From positions 1,240,001 to 1,304,000 of the forward strand of contig JAQFVV010012510.1 of the NCBI GenBank assembly GCA_028023455.1: 64,000 nt of DNA, in the 5' to 3' direction. This DNA comes from Epiperipatus broadwayi. Lineage: Eukaryota > Onychophora > Udeonychophora > Euonychophora > Peripatidae. A program made the position numbers and the translations under genes. The notes below the pieces were generated by a model. The model ran no database searches, had not been told where the DNA came from, and was given only the letters and a program-made list of their open reading frames with translations. Below, one piece after another: positions 1 to 10,308 of this stretch (positions are counted from its first letter, which is position 1; each line of letters opens with the position of its first letter).

Positions 1-350
1 TATTATTGAAAGCTAGTTATACTCTCTTTTGAAGACTTACTAAAATTATTTCAATATTAAATTACTTTTATGCTGAAGGTTTTATATATATAATCAAAAT
101 TATCCTAAATTCTCATCTCAACCAGACTAGACAAAAAATTAACTCTAAATCACAACCAATGATTTTACTGCTGCAAGCAGACTTTCTCAAGTGTAAAGAA
201 CTACAAAATATATTAAAACTAAACATTACCCACAATTTCACATAACCTGAGAAGTTTTCTTGTAGCAGTAAAATAATTGATTGTGATTTACAGTTTATTT
301 TTAGGCTAATCTGGTTGAATTGCGGATTTGGGGTAATTTTCATTAATTAT
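1..350. repeat. Foldback (MITE-like) repeat, copy 1
   Basis: An inverted repeat of about 100 bp per arm: the left arm (about 97-212) reads as the reverse complement of the right arm (about 247-343), with a short loop between. A unique shoulder (1-96, containing GCTGAAGGTTTTATATATA) lies to its left. The whole unit, shoulder plus both arms, occurs again at 33600-33995 with scattered mismatches, so it is a dispersed element and not a chance hairpin. It has no coding capacity; the small minus-strand open frame across 113-343 is only arm sequence. It may extend left of the window. The superfamily is not identified because no clear target duplication is visible. Confidence 0.75.
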
Positions 351-593
351 TGATTAGTCTAACTTACTTGTAATTGCTTTATTTCTGAGTTCACAATTAA
401 TCAACTTGAGTGAATGGTCTTTTTATTTCTTTTCAATAACTTTAATATGACTTACACACATATATACATGAAAATGGGACATTTTTTTAAAACAGTTAAA
501 AATATATTAACTCCAACATATAAACATCATTGTAATAATTATATTAATGGGATAGATTTAGAATTACTGAGCTCTCAGTTTTCTTTTTACTTT

Positions 594-598
<5 letters not shown>
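351..598. other. AT-rich spacer, nothing recognised
   Basis: About 250 bp of AT-rich sequence between the foldback repeat and the TA microsatellite. An open frame crosses it and reads into the TA repeat, but it has no recognisable features. Confidence 0.5.

Positions 599-631
<33 letters not shown>
599..631. repeat. (TA)n microsatellite
   Basis: An uninterrupted TA run directly beside the outer end of the 3' LTR of the first retrotransposon. It blurs the element boundary and hides any target-site duplication. Confidence 0.9.
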
Positions 632-633
<2 letters not shown>

Positions 634-2363
634 AGAACCATCAGATACACCATATGATGATGTGAATATGACTCAGTAGTTGGATGACTTGAATACAATG
701 TATCAACCAACCTACAACAAGTCATATCCAAAATTTATGATTCAATGTCACATTTGGATGTATCAGATGTTACTGAATCAGGAATGGCATATAACAAAGG
801 TAGCACATCTCACTACTGTCAGACCTAAGCCTTCGATTAGGATGCTACAGATGTCACAATGAAATGCCTAGTTCCAAATCATATCTACTTTTAGTATGCC
901 AACTCATAATTTACTTACAATATTTCAATATGACCTAGACTAATACATATTCATTACATCTCTGTTTTTTGGCCCCACTACATCATAAAATTCAAATTCA
1001 GGGAGTTTGCTCTCTTCAGGGATAGACCTACTCAATTATTAACCAAATATGCCTATATATAAGCATAGATATAGGAAACTACTGATAATGATTAATCATT
1101 TAGAAGAGCAATACATAATGAATATGATTATTATCAAACCTTTAATGGTGTAAATTCATAATGTGGTGATGAAACTTTTAATGATATAAATGCACAATAA
1201 TGATGATGATGATCAAACATCTAGTAGTATAAATGCACAAAGATGATTGTGATAATCAATCAGAGATCAGATTGGTTTAAACAACCTAGTACATTTATTA
1301 ACATATATATATAATAAATATTTACAAACAAAAAATAATAAAGTAAATAAATATTCGGTTATCAAGAATGGTTTTTTATCATTTTGATGGCGTAAAACAG
1401 AGAAACAAAATAATTTAAAGTACAGTATACACAAAATTATATCATATAATTCATTAAATATATATATAAAACAAAAAAAAAAAAGAAAAGCAAAATGAGA
1501 ATTCACTAATTCTAAAACTACCCCATTCATGTAATTAATAGAATATTTTTAGGTTAGGGTAAATGTATTTATAACCATTTTTTTTATTAATATATATATA
1601 GCCCCACTCCCATCTATTTATGTGTGTAAGTCAAAGTTAAAATTAATGATAGATACAAAAAAGACTATTCACTCAATGGGTTATTGTGTACTCAGAAGTA
1701 AAACAAAATTACAAGTAAATATTATTAAAACTTATTAGTAAATAATATAGTTTTGTTTGTTCTAAAGTTTGCCTCCAATGTTAAATATATAAAAACCTTA
1801 CTTGAGGTCACCTTGATGTTTTAATGTTGAATTTCCAGAGGAATCTGTAAATTTAGTTTTATTAAAAATAATACATATTAATTAACTATCATTCTTTTTT
1901 TAAAATACATCAACGTATGACACATTTATTCACTGCTCCCACTTTTAAATTGCAGGTGTTCGAATTTGAAAATGAATCTTGAATTTACAATAAAAAAATT
2001 ATAATACATAAACTTTCAAATATAAATGATAAAAGCAAAAAAAAATAATCACATGAATCAAACAATATTATTTATCTTGAGAAAAGCAAGCATCTTGTCC
2101 ACAGTTAAGAGTTTATAAATTTAAATGTCAATCTCCATGCATACTGTTCTTGTTCACCAACTCTGTTGATATTTATATATCTCATGCTACTTGATTAAAA
2201 CAAACACACACCAATTATCTCTCTTGAATGTATATAAATCCATGGAAGATTAATGTGACCAACGTTTTTTAAATAGACATTTTGATGGAAAAATTTATAA
2301 TTTCATAATGACATCGAAGCTAGCTTTGGAATGTCTTACAGTACTGATTTTTTTACCCCACAC
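625..2363 (-). repeat. 3' LTR of retrotransposon 1
   Basis: About 1.74 kb, aligning along its length to the interrupted 5' LTR. On the minus strand it begins TGTGGGGTAA near 2363 and ends near the TA repeat at 625. The alignment to 5312-6144 breaks exactly where element 2 begins and resumes at about 11980, which proves the nesting. It contains a TGATGATGA-rich stretch near 1200. The end near 625 is uncertain by about 10 bp. Confidence 0.8.
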
Positions 2364-2624
2364 ATATCTTTGGGCAGGTCTTTTCCTTTGTCAGTATCTG
2401 CATCATTGTTCAAATTGTTCTATGTACTTATAAATTCATTGTCTTTTTACAAAATCATAGTGGATTCAATTTCTATTCATAATCCTTTTATGTGTTCCAA
2501 TACTCTGCAATATTTGAAGATCCTTCCCTGACATGTGCTTTTTTTAAGCATTGTCGTTTACATGCCTAATGTATGTGAATGGGCCTTCGTATGTATTGCA
2601 TAACTTGTGAAACCATGTACTCTT
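2364..2624 (-). other. Retrotransposon 1, 3' untranslated part
   Basis: Internal sequence between the last open frame and the 3' LTR. On the minus strand a purine-rich stretch (AAAGGAAAAGAC) lies about 20 bp before the LTR start and could be a degenerate polypurine tract. Nothing else is recognised. Confidence 0.4.
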
Positions 2625-3011
2625 TCACTTAATGGACCGCAACATGATGGTTTGCATTTCCATCTTGGGATTTTTCATGCCCAGATCATCATCACGATCA
2701 TAAAAAAGTTTAAACTTCCACAAAGCATGACTAAGGTGATCAAAGATATGAGTTCTAACCATGTAATCGAATTTAATTCTTTTGAAAATGTGCTTATCCC
2801 TTGAAATGGCTTCTTGAGCTAACAATGCTTTATTTTTGGAGCCATCATCATGACTATAGGTTTTGAATTGATGGCTTGCCTTAAATTTCCAGCATTGTTT
2901 ATTCAACTCTGTTTGACTTCCTTGGTTGCATGGTTTAATCATTTCCACACTTCTTGTGGATGAAATCACTGTGTGAGCATTATTGCCACTTTGATTCATT
3001 TTTGGTATCAA
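2625..3011 (-). pseudogene. Retrotransposon 1 ORF fragment, unknown product (128 aa)
   Basis: A minus-strand open frame of 128 codons just inside the 3' LTR. It is rich in Lys, His, Ser and Asp (for example YSHDDGSKNK) and has no predicted membrane segment or zinc knuckle. I recognise no polymerase, protease or integrase motif. It lies downstream of the other internal open frames on the same strand, so it may be the C-terminal end of a longer ancestral protein broken by stops. A function cannot be assigned. Confidence 0.4.
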
Positions 3012-3016
3012 CCTTT

Positions 3017-3367
3017 CTAAATTAGGCTTGAAGGAATAATCCTCATTTTCATTTTTGGAAGATCAGTAGAAAATTCAGGGTCAAGTGAGACTTCTGCAAT
3101 GTAAGAATGTCTGGTACTTTGAGAGGATTCAAAAATAAAACCATGCAAATCATTCTGTAAGATAATGGCTTGTCATTTATGTAATCTGCAAATTATAATC
3201 TCATTATTTTCTTTACAGGTAACAAACCACTTTCCAATGGTTAAACTTGTGGAACCAGATGAGAATAAAATAGGCTGACCAAAAGTGTCAAGCTTATCTT
3301 GATTGTGTGTACTCTGTAATTTTTTTAAACTCTGTTTGCAAGCTTCAAAGTCACCTGCGGCATCCAT
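3017..3367 (-). pseudogene. Retrotransposon 1 ORF fragment with one internal stop
   Basis: A minus-strand frame that begins with Met at 3367 and runs to 3017 with a single in-frame TGA at 3173-3175. Both sides of the stop look protein-like, with mixed amphipathic composition and motifs such as SLTIGKWFVTCKENNE before it and EVSLDPEFSTDLP after it. This suggests one ancestral frame broken recently. The sequence is not a recognisable reverse transcriptase, RNase H or integrase. It sits between the coiled-coil region (3555-4841) and the 2625-3011 frame and may be part of an element-specific protein. Confidence 0.4.
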
Positions 3368-3554
3368 GAAACTACCACAGCATATGTTGTAATAAATTTT
3401 CTATTTATAATAAACCTAAAATAATCAATATCACCATCAGATAATTCTAAAATTGTGACATCACTCCAAATATAAAGATGATGCTGATCACATACACTTT
3501 ACCAGTTATACTTACAATAAGGTCTACTCAGAAATATCTCTTTTCCATCTTTAA

Positions 3555-3938
3555 TTATAAGTTCTTCAGCTCTTCTTTATCCAATACTGGAATGGTTCCC
3601 GAGATGTTTCCTTCATGTTTTATTTCCATACAGTTTGTTTGTGAGATTGGTAATGGATTAACTAGATTATTCTGATCTATATTCAGTACTATCTCTCCTA
3701 AACTAAAATTTATAATATGCTCTTGGTCTAAAGTTTCGACTTTCACATTTTGTCTAATAGAGATATGGCTCAATTTCATATGGTTGGCTTGAAGTTTCTT
3801 CTTGACTTCACTTTTGTGCCTTTCTTGGGTTTCTTTTATCTTTTCCCTGAAAATTTCATGGGTCTGATAAACCTCTTTGAGTTTTGTATCTAGCTGAACA
3901 ACAATACCATCTGTAAATACTGTATAGTGTTCACAACA
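3555..3938 (-). pseudogene. Retrotransposon 1 coiled-coil ORF, C-terminal part
   Basis: A minus-strand frame open from the TAG at 3939-3941 to the stop at 3555. The first Met is at 3779, but the upstream codons are highly charged and coiled-coil-like (REKIKETQERHKSEVKKKLQ), so the Met is probably internal. It continues the alpha-helical theme of the 4230-4841 frame in another phase, separated by disrupted sequence. The likely role is a structural Gag-like part of the element (inference). No zinc knuckle is seen. Confidence 0.45.
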
Positions 3939-3951
3939 CTATATAATCCTT

Positions 3952-4229
3952 TCATCCATTTCTTCTCTCCATCTCTTGTGTTAGTTCAACACTATATTTC
4001 TGTACATTTTCCAACCCTAAAGATAACTGTCCCATGTTCTCGATCAATTTATTCTCAACTCTCTCTAATTCTGCCTTTGTTCTTGTTTCTACCTATTCAC
4101 ATCTTTTTTAAATCTTCTCTCAAAAGACATATATTTTCTTTCAGCTCTATTTCAATCTTGCTAACATCATCTCTGGTTGCCATACTCTCTACCTTTCCCA
4201 TCATATCTTCCCTCATGACATCCATTTTA
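3952..4229 (-). pseudogene. Disrupted coiled-coil segment of retrotransposon 1
   Basis: Minus-strand coding-like sequence in two phases (about 4226-4105 and about 4080-3952) that carries on the heptad-like, Glu/Lys/Leu-rich character of the neighbouring frames, for example IELKENICLLREDLKK. Stops and at least one frameshift separate the pieces. It links the 4230-4841 and 3555-3938 frames into what was probably a single Gag-like reading frame. Confidence 0.4.
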
Positions 4230-4841
4230 CTACATGCTAGTATTTATTTTTATCTTCATGCTATTTATGCTGGATTCAATATTATCATTGATTTTCATCT
4301 CCATATTATCCATCTTACTATTTATATCATTACTCATGCTACTCATGTTTGATTCTAATCTACCTATTTTAGTTTTCATTTCTGTTTTCATACTATTGAC
4401 ATCGGTTTTCATACTATTGATATCAGTTTTAGTTGCCATTTTTGTCTTCAAACTACCTATTTCAGTTTTCATTTCTGTTTTCATATTATCCATATTTTCC
4501 TTAATACTGTTCATATGGGCCATCATTATCTTGTTTGTCATTTCTTGAAACATTTGTGGCACAATGGAAATATTTTCAATATGATGTACTACTTTACTTT
4601 CAGATGCTTGAATAATCTTGTCAGTGGGAACTTCTTGCATTTGAAAAGCTATTTGGCTTTCTCCTTGTCTCTGTGATTCATTCTTCTCCATAATAGACCC
4701 CCCAAGAGTTTGGTTCGATAAAGACCCCTCCCCATTACTATTATTAATATCATTTTTCCTTTCAACAACACTAGTATCTAACACCTCTTCCATAGTCTCT
4801 ATACTTTTACTTCTAAATATTAATCCATTTCTTAGTAACAT
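4230..4841 (-). CDS. Retrotransposon 1 Gag-like coiled-coil protein, N-terminal part (203 aa)
   Basis: The first long frame downstream of the 5' LTR and primer-binding site on the minus strand, starting with ATG at 4839-4841 (MLLRNGLIF). The N-terminal half is polar. Residues about 100-203 form a repetitive coiled coil built from MKTEM/NSMKT-type heptads. Methionine is unusually frequent at heptad positions. The position and coiled-coil character suggest a Gag-like structural protein that oligomerises around element RNA (inference). The frame ends at 4230, but similar coding continues in other phases to 3555, so it is truncated by mutation. No zinc knuckle or protease motif is visible. Confidence 0.5.
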   Translation of the reverse strand: MLLRNGLIFRSKSIETMEEVLDTSVVERKNDINNSNGEGSLSNQTLGGSIMEKNESQRQGESQIAFQMQEVPTDKIIQASESKVVHHIENISIVPQMFQEMTNKIMMAHMNSIKENMDNMKTEMKTEIGSLKTKMATKTDINSMKTDVNSMKTEMKTKIGRLESNMSSMSNDINSKMDNMEMKINDNIESSINSMKIKINTSM

Positions 4842-5293
4842 CTATTTAATTGATTATTCAAAAAAACTTTATATTTACAAATGTCAAAATACAACACCAT
4901 AGGACTCCTAGTCACTTCATGACATTATTTATTTATTTATTGACTTTTTTAACTGGTGTTTAAGCTTGCCTATTTCCTCTATTTTTTATTTCACTTATTG
5001 ATTATTTATTTATAAGTTGATCTCTATTTTCTCTCTTTACCACATGTTGCATTCATCATTCACTTTTAATGTTATATACTTTTTAACATGATTTTTAAAT
5101 TTCCACAAAAAATAATTGATATATCTGTTCACTATCATTTCTACTGAATATATTTTGGTCTTACATAAGAAAGTATGTCCAATATGGATTTAAGATTTAA
5201 AGCTTAAGGGTAAAATAAAAAAATATTAAAATTTTTTTTTTTAAATTTCCAGTCCAATGGCTAAACCTTCCTTGCATCTAAACTATGTTCTGG
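4842..5293 (-). other. Retrotransposon 1 5' leader
   Basis: AT-rich untranslated sequence between the primer-binding site and the first ATG of element 1. It contains tandem TTTA-rich stretches near 4930-4940 and no open frame of note. Confidence 0.4.
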
Positions 5294-5311
5294 CCAAAAT
5301 GTTGGGTGCCA
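5294..5311 (-). other. Primer-binding-site-like sequence of retrotransposon 1
   Basis: On the minus strand TGGCACCCAACATTTTGG lies directly downstream of the 5' LTR. TGG pairs with the 3' CCA of a tRNA, as expected for a minus-strand-priming site. Its placement at the inner LTR edge supports both the element boundary and its orientation. The tRNA identity is not established. Confidence 0.6.
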
Positions 5312-6144
5312 GATATAACAAAACCATGGGGTACAGCATACAATAACACAAATATGACTCAGTAATTGGATGACTTGAATACAATGTGTCAACCAACTTA
5401 CAACAACTCGTATCCAAATTTATGATTCAAGAGCACATTTGGATGCATCAGATGTTACTGAATCAGGAATGGCATATAACAAAGAAAGCACATCTCACTA
5501 CTCAGGCCTTCGAATAGGATGCTAGAGATGTCACAATAAAATGCCTAGTTCCAAATCATATCTACTTTTAGTATGCCAGTTCATAATTTACTTATAATAT
5601 TCCAATATGACCTAGACTAATGCATATTCATTATGTTTACCCTTTTTTGGCTCCATTACACCACAGAATTCAAATTCAGGGAGTTCTTGCAGTCAGCACT
5701 CTTCAGGGATGGACTTACTCAATTATTAACCAAATATGCTTATATATAAGCATAGATATAGAAAAATGCTGATAATGATTAATCATTTAGGACAGCAATA
5801 CATAATGATGATGACAATCATCAAACCTATAATGGTGTAAATTCATAATGTGATGATGAAACTTTTAATGATATAAATGCACAATAATGATGATGATGAT
5901 CAAACATCTAGTGGTATAAATGCACAATGATGATGGTGATGATCAATCAGAGATTAGAATGGTTTAAACAACTTAGTACATTTATTAACATATATATAAT
6001 AAATATTTACAAACAAAAAATAATAAAATAAATAAATATTTGGTTATCAAGAATGGTTTTCTATCATTTTGATGGCTTAACTAGAGAAACAAAATAATTT
6101 AAAGTACAGTATATACAAAATTATATAATTCATTATATATATAT
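5312..6144 (-). repeat. 5' LTR of retrotransposon 1, inner (3') part
   Basis: Aligns to 625-1470 of the 3' LTR, for example the shared stretch GATGACTTGAATACAATGT. It is cut off at 6144 by the start of element 2 and continues at 11970. A third partial copy of the same LTR lies inverted at 13870-14605. Confidence 0.8.
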
Positions 6145-6730
6145 TGTACCAACATTGAATTGGTACATAATAATTTTATCTAAAAAATTATTAAAATAAA
6201 AATCTTTCATAAAAGAAAAAACATAAAATTAAAAGTTTAAGGGTTTTATTACAGTTTGTTTAGTAAACATAAAAATCAAAGAGTTTTAAAAATAAAAGTT
6301 GCAATTAATTAATTAGAAACATCAAACTAAAAGTTTTGAGTTTAAAGAGTTTGCATATTATTATTATTAGTTGAAATATAATTCAAGTTTAAAATATAAA
6401 TCTCTTTTATTTAAATTAAAGAAAAAAGGGTAATCTTAAAAATAGTTTTGATTTTAGAATAAAATTATATATGTGTGAGAGTAAACAAAGAAATAATAAA
6501 TGTGTATATATGTGCGATTGTAAATAAAAATAAATGTATGCATATTAAATATTAAAAAATAAATGGAAGTTATAATTTAAAAACAGCGATGGCTATTAAT
6601 TAAAAATATAAAAAAAACAACATGTGTGATGGCTACTACTAATTAAACAATCTTCAAAAACACGAGATTATTAAAGGAATTTCAACAACAGATATTGTCA
6701 GAAAATATTAAAAGGACAACATGTCACAGG

Positions 6731-6738
6731 TATAAATA
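6731..6738 (+). promoter_or_regulatory. TATA box in 5' LTR of element 2
   Basis: TATAAATA, followed about 20-30 bp downstream by TCAGACAGTCAGT, which resembles an initiator. The same arrangement is at 10896-10903 in the 3' LTR. This is a plausible core promoter marking the U3/R boundary. Transcription itself is inferred. Confidence 0.6.
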
Positions 6739-7335
6739 GCCAATTTTTTATCAGACAGTCAGTAAGGAAAATCATTCAGTTGAGTTAATTGTTTCAGTTC
6801 AGATAACAGTTCAGAAACAAAAATGCATTGCTGAGCAGCTTTTGGGAACATATGATCTTACTTCAGCCCTTAGTCCAGTGAAACAGCAAAAACTGCCCGT
6901 GAAAATAATGTCTGTGTAACATCTTGATGAATCTCCATCAATATCTAATTGTCTCCAATAATAATAAAAGTGAATAATAATGAAACTCTTCAAGGAAACG
7001 TCCCAGCCAGCTTGAAATATTCTCATCTAAAGCAGTAACCAAAGAAAACAAAGTTCTACATTCACATTCAAAATCCTAGGTAATAATATTTCATATTCTT
7101 ATTTCTATAGTAGCCATCGCATTAATTCGTAAAGCCTCCAGAGACAAGTAATTTGAACTCTATAAGCATGCATAAAATGAACTATTGATGTGCATGTTTG
7201 TGAATGCTATATGATTTTATAAACGTCAAATCTTATTTATGCTTTCTCATAAGATATATTATAGTGTGTTAATTTAAAATGTGCATGTGTTATATTAGAT
7301 TTATAAAATGTTTAAAATTAGTAAATGTTAATTAA

Positions 7336-7341
7336 AATAAA
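7336..7341 (+). terminator. Candidate polyadenylation signal in 5' LTR of element 2
   Basis: AATAAA within the downstream half of the LTR, conserved at the equivalent place in the 3' LTR (about 11500). The signal is weak evidence alone because the region is AT-rich. Confidence 0.3.
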
Positions 7342-7794
7342 TGGTCTTTAAAACTTAAACTTTATTTGTCGGTCAATTCTTTTTACCAATCTCTCTTACA
7401 ATTCTTTTTACCATTCTTTTGTCAAATCCTTTTACCAATCTTTTCATCAATTGTTTTATCAATTCTTTCCACCACTAATTATGTATAATCTGTTAGTGAT
7501 TACAAGTAGCTGAGCTAGTCTATGGGTATAACTTAGGCATTGAGTTAGTGGCCATTGTTCAAAGTGTGTTGTTTATTCTTCTAAATAGATAGCTGTCACC
7601 CATGTTTACACAAAACAAAAAAGTGCTTTGAACTTGGTGTTGAACTCAACAGTCAAGAAGAAGTTATGTCCTGGAAATGTGACACTAGTTATATATTTTA
7701 TAGCTATCATTTGGACATACATACTTTCAGAGTATGTTCTTCTCTGCCTAAGAGACCAGTGATTCATTCATCACATATTCGAACCTGGTACAAA

Positions 7795-7812
7795 TGGCAT
7801 GACCAACATGGG
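7795..7812 (+). other. Primer-binding-site-like sequence of retrotransposon 2
   Basis: TGGCATGACCAACATGGG begins 2 bp after the LTR end at 7792. The TGG start and position are typical of retrotransposon primer sites. The matching tRNA is not identified. Confidence 0.6.
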
Positions 7813-8183
7813 CCGAACCTGTCATAAATGACAGTTAACTAAATACCTTGTTTCTTGCTTAAAAATTTTTTTTATACAAAAGCTAAATTACATATGTTAA
7901 AGTGGTTTAATTTTAAAAAAAGAATTGGCCAAAAAATTTTTTTCCTTTAAATGAAAAGATATTTATGCTATTTACGTTATTTAAAATAAATCATTATGTT
8001 AAATCAGAGACATTTGATATTTTGGGAGGAGATAAAGCATTAGGAACGGGTAGAAAAAAGGACAAAGGGGGTGGAGTCAGCGTATGTTTCCATTTTAGTA
8101 AGAAAAATAAAGAAACAATAATAATATTTGATTTGTTAATGCAAAAGATAATTTAAAAAAAAATAGAAAGTAATAGTGTAACT

Positions 8184-8489
8184 ATGAATAAAGAAATGGA
8201 GATGGAAGAAAACCCAATATATTTTAAAAATCCCCAGTTAGTAGAAAAAGAGAAAGAAGAAATATCTGACATGCAGATTATGATGAAAATGATGATGAAT
8301 ATGATGCAAGAATTCAAACAAAGTCAACAAGAATTGTGTCAGAAATTTAAGCAATGTCAGCAAGACCTCAAAGAAGAATTGTGTCAGAAATTTGAACAAA
8401 GCCAACAGAAACTCAAAGCAGATTTGAAGGAAGAAATTAGTCAGGTTAAAAAAGAAATTAAAGAACTCAGAGCAAAAGTAAGGAAATAA
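8184..8489 (+). CDS. Retrotransposon 2 Gag-like coiled-coil protein (101 aa)
   Basis: The first ATG frame downstream of the primer site (MNKEMEMEE). Residues about 28-101 form a continuous coiled coil with a repeated unit of the type FKQSQQELCQK, FKQCQQDLKEE, FEQSQQKLKAD. The repeat spacing and the clustered Met residues (MMKMMMNMM) recall the coiled-coil protein of element 1. The role is probably RNA or particle assembly as a Gag substitute (inference). Frames in other phases follow within about 20 bp, so frameshifting or decay may separate one longer protein. Confidence 0.5.
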   Translation: MNKEMEMEENPIYFKNPQLVEKEKEEISDMQIMMKMMMNMMQEFKQSQQELCQKFKQCQQDLKEELCQKFEQSQQKLKADLKEEISQVKKEIKELRAKVRK

Positions 8490-8509
8490 GATGTGGAATT
8501 ACAGGAAAG

Positions 8510-8743
8510 GTGGAGAAGAACCAAGAAATCAGAGATTTAGATTTAACTAAAGAAAGTCAGGAAGTTGAGGTGATAAAAGAGATAGAAATTAAATTAGAAT
8601 CAGATAGCACTGAAACAGATAAACTAGAAACAAATGTAGACCAAGAAACAGAAGAGAGACATAAGTTCAAGGTAGAAGATAGCATAGAAGTGTTTTTACA
8701 AAAAATTAAAAAGGTTAAAATAAAAAGTTCGTGTTCATTTTAA
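8510..8743 (+). CDS. Retrotransposon 2 acidic ORF, unknown product (about 77 aa)
   Basis: An open frame rich in Glu, Lys, Asp and Thr (for example EVEVIKEIEIKLESDS), in a different phase from 8184-8489. It has no ATG at its start: codon 1 at 8510 is GTG. It is therefore either a frameshifted continuation of the upstream frame or a decayed segment. No known domain is recognised. Confidence 0.35.
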   Translation: MEKNQEIRDLDLTKESQEVEVIKEIEIKLESDSTETDKLETNVDQETEERHKFKVEDSIEVFLQKIKKVKIKSSCSF

Positions 8744-8756
8744 ATGGAGATTTAAA

Positions 8757-8963
8757 ATGAAGAGAAAGAATAGAAAAAAATATTCATGGTTAGGAAAAAT
8801 ACGGAGGTCTGCGAAGCTTAAATATTTTCTAATTTACAAGGCAGAAATTAGAACAGAAAGAGATAAAGTAATAAGCTATAAAAGAGGGATTGACAAGAGA
8901 GGAAAGTTAGTTTATATTATAGAGTTAGTATGTAGAAAGAAGGAACTGCCTGATAAAGTTTAA
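8757..8963 (+). CDS. Retrotransposon 2 basic ORF, unknown product (68 aa)
   Basis: An ATG-initiated frame (MKRKNRKKYSW) beginning 14 bp after the previous stop. It is strongly basic, especially at the N terminus, which would suit nucleic-acid binding like a nucleocapsid substitute (inference). No CCHC knuckle is present. It is in the same phase as 8184-8489. Confidence 0.4.
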   Translation: MKRKNRKKYSWLGKIRRSAKLKYFLIYKAEIRTERDKVISYKRGIDKRGKLVYIIELVCRKKELPDKV

Positions 8964-10287
8964 AAGTTAGTAATAGGGACGGAATATTAAAGGAAACGGA
9001 AACAATAAGAACTGGAAATGGACAATGAGCACGAATAATTATTCTAATGTAAATAAATCTGAGAAGTTTAAATCTGAAACTTCTATTTAAAACTAAGATA
9101 ATAAAATTAAAAATAACTGAATAATAATAAATTAAATGTTTGAAAGTAATAATAATAACGGAGGCTTCGTAAAATAAAAAGATTTTTTTTTCTCCATGCA
9201 CATAAAGTAATTAAGAAAAAATGTTCATAAATATAGATCAAATAAAATCAGTAAAATCAAGTTAAATAAATAAGTGTAAGATATCCATAGTAAAAGAATA
9301 AAGAATAACTCGTAATAAACTAATAGATTTTTTTTAATATACGTAAGTTAATAAAAGGAAATAAATGGTTTAAAGTAATCAAGTCCAATAAAATCTTTGT
9401 ATAATAATAAAGAGCAGTAAAATAAATAGTTTTCTAAGTACACACACATTAATATATAAGTTAAGTAATGGGTTAAAAATAATATCGTAATATAAATAAA
9501 TATGTAAACTGATGTCCATGATAATTTAGAATAGTATTGTAATATAAATAAATATGTTAAAATAATATTTGTAAGGGTTTAGAATAAAGATTAAGATAAA
9601 TAAATGTTTAAGATAATGTTCATGTTAACTTAAAAATAATATTGTAAGGTTAAAATCGATAAAATATAAATGAAAGTCAGTCTAAGTTATATTAAGAATG
9701 TATAAGGATTTGAAATTAAGGGATGAGGGTAAAATTGAAATAAGTTAGATAAGGATAAGTTTAAAGCTGTCGACTGGATAAAATTTAGTACCTGTAACAG
9801 ATTAGCAGGGATCATTCTTCTTTTAAAATGCACACTGGGGACAATCCAGCATTAGCCACAAGTCACTTTTTCAGGGGTGAATCCCCATACCTCGTACCTC
9901 ATTTTCCAAAGCGTAAGATGGAAATGGACAGTTGAAAATTCCTGCCATTCACAGCGACCTTTTCTTAGTCAAAGTCCGATCAAGAGAATCGGCAGCCGAA
10001 GCTTCGTTTTTCATAGTGTAAGTCGGTATAAGACAGTGAATCTGCATCTGCCTCATTTCCAAAGATCCCTGTGCCACAAAATTAGTTTGTCCTCATGGTC
10101 AATATCCAGGACTCAGAACATTATAAGCAATGTTGCCAGCATCGAAAGAAGAAAAGTATCATTGGAGATTGCCCTTAGTATGGAAAGTAAAAGATATTAA
10201 AAGGCAAACTTAGAAAAACAGTAAATATTTAAAATTAGGATTTAAAGTTGTCAGAGATAAAATGGTCAAAAAAGGATGCATTTTACT
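8964..10287 (+). other. Retrotransposon 2 non-coding internal region
   Basis: AT-rich, mostly purine-rich sequence with many stops (8964-9780), then a less AT-rich part (9780-10200) holding one 107-codon frame at 9877-10200 with no recognisable motif. An autonomous element would carry pol here; none is visible. Confidence 0.55.
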
Positions 10288-10308
10288 CTCAAAGGGGGGA
10301 CTGTTTAA
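10288..10308 (+). other. Polypurine tract of retrotransposon 2
   Basis: CTCAAAGGGGGGACTGTTTA then A lies immediately before the 3' LTR start at 10309. The purine run AAAGGGGGGA is the expected plus-strand primer. Confidence 0.75.

Larger units (their letters stand above)
6145..7792 (+). repeat. 5' LTR of retrotransposon 2
   Basis: Begins at 6145 with TGTACCAA and its inverted partner TTGGTACA (6160-6167), forming a perfect 8-bp hairpin at the very end of the LTR. It ends CCTGGTACA at 7792. It carries a TATA box at 6731-6738 and an AATAAA signal at 7336-7341. It is near-identical to 10309-11969. A minus-strand open frame inside it (6811-7026) also recurs in the other LTR and is not taken as a gene. 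Confidence 0.9.

Noticed and set aside
113-343. 76-codon minus-strand open frame
   Set aside because: It lies wholly in the arms of the foldback repeat and is explained by that structure.
414-665. Open frame with a Tyr-Ile run
   Set aside because: The run is translation of the TA microsatellite.
4234-4548. 104-codon plus-strand frame rich in Ile, Leu and Phe
   Set aside because: It is the antisense of the coiled-coil frame on the minus strand; its composition follows from that.
6811-7026. Minus-strand 71-codon frame repeated at 10976-11191
   Set aside because: It lies in LTR sequence in antisense and is conserved only because the LTRs are near-identical.
9877-10200. 107-codon frame near the 3' end of element 2
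   Set aside because: No recognisable motif, and its position is that of leader or spacer sequence; kept only as part of the internal non-coding region.
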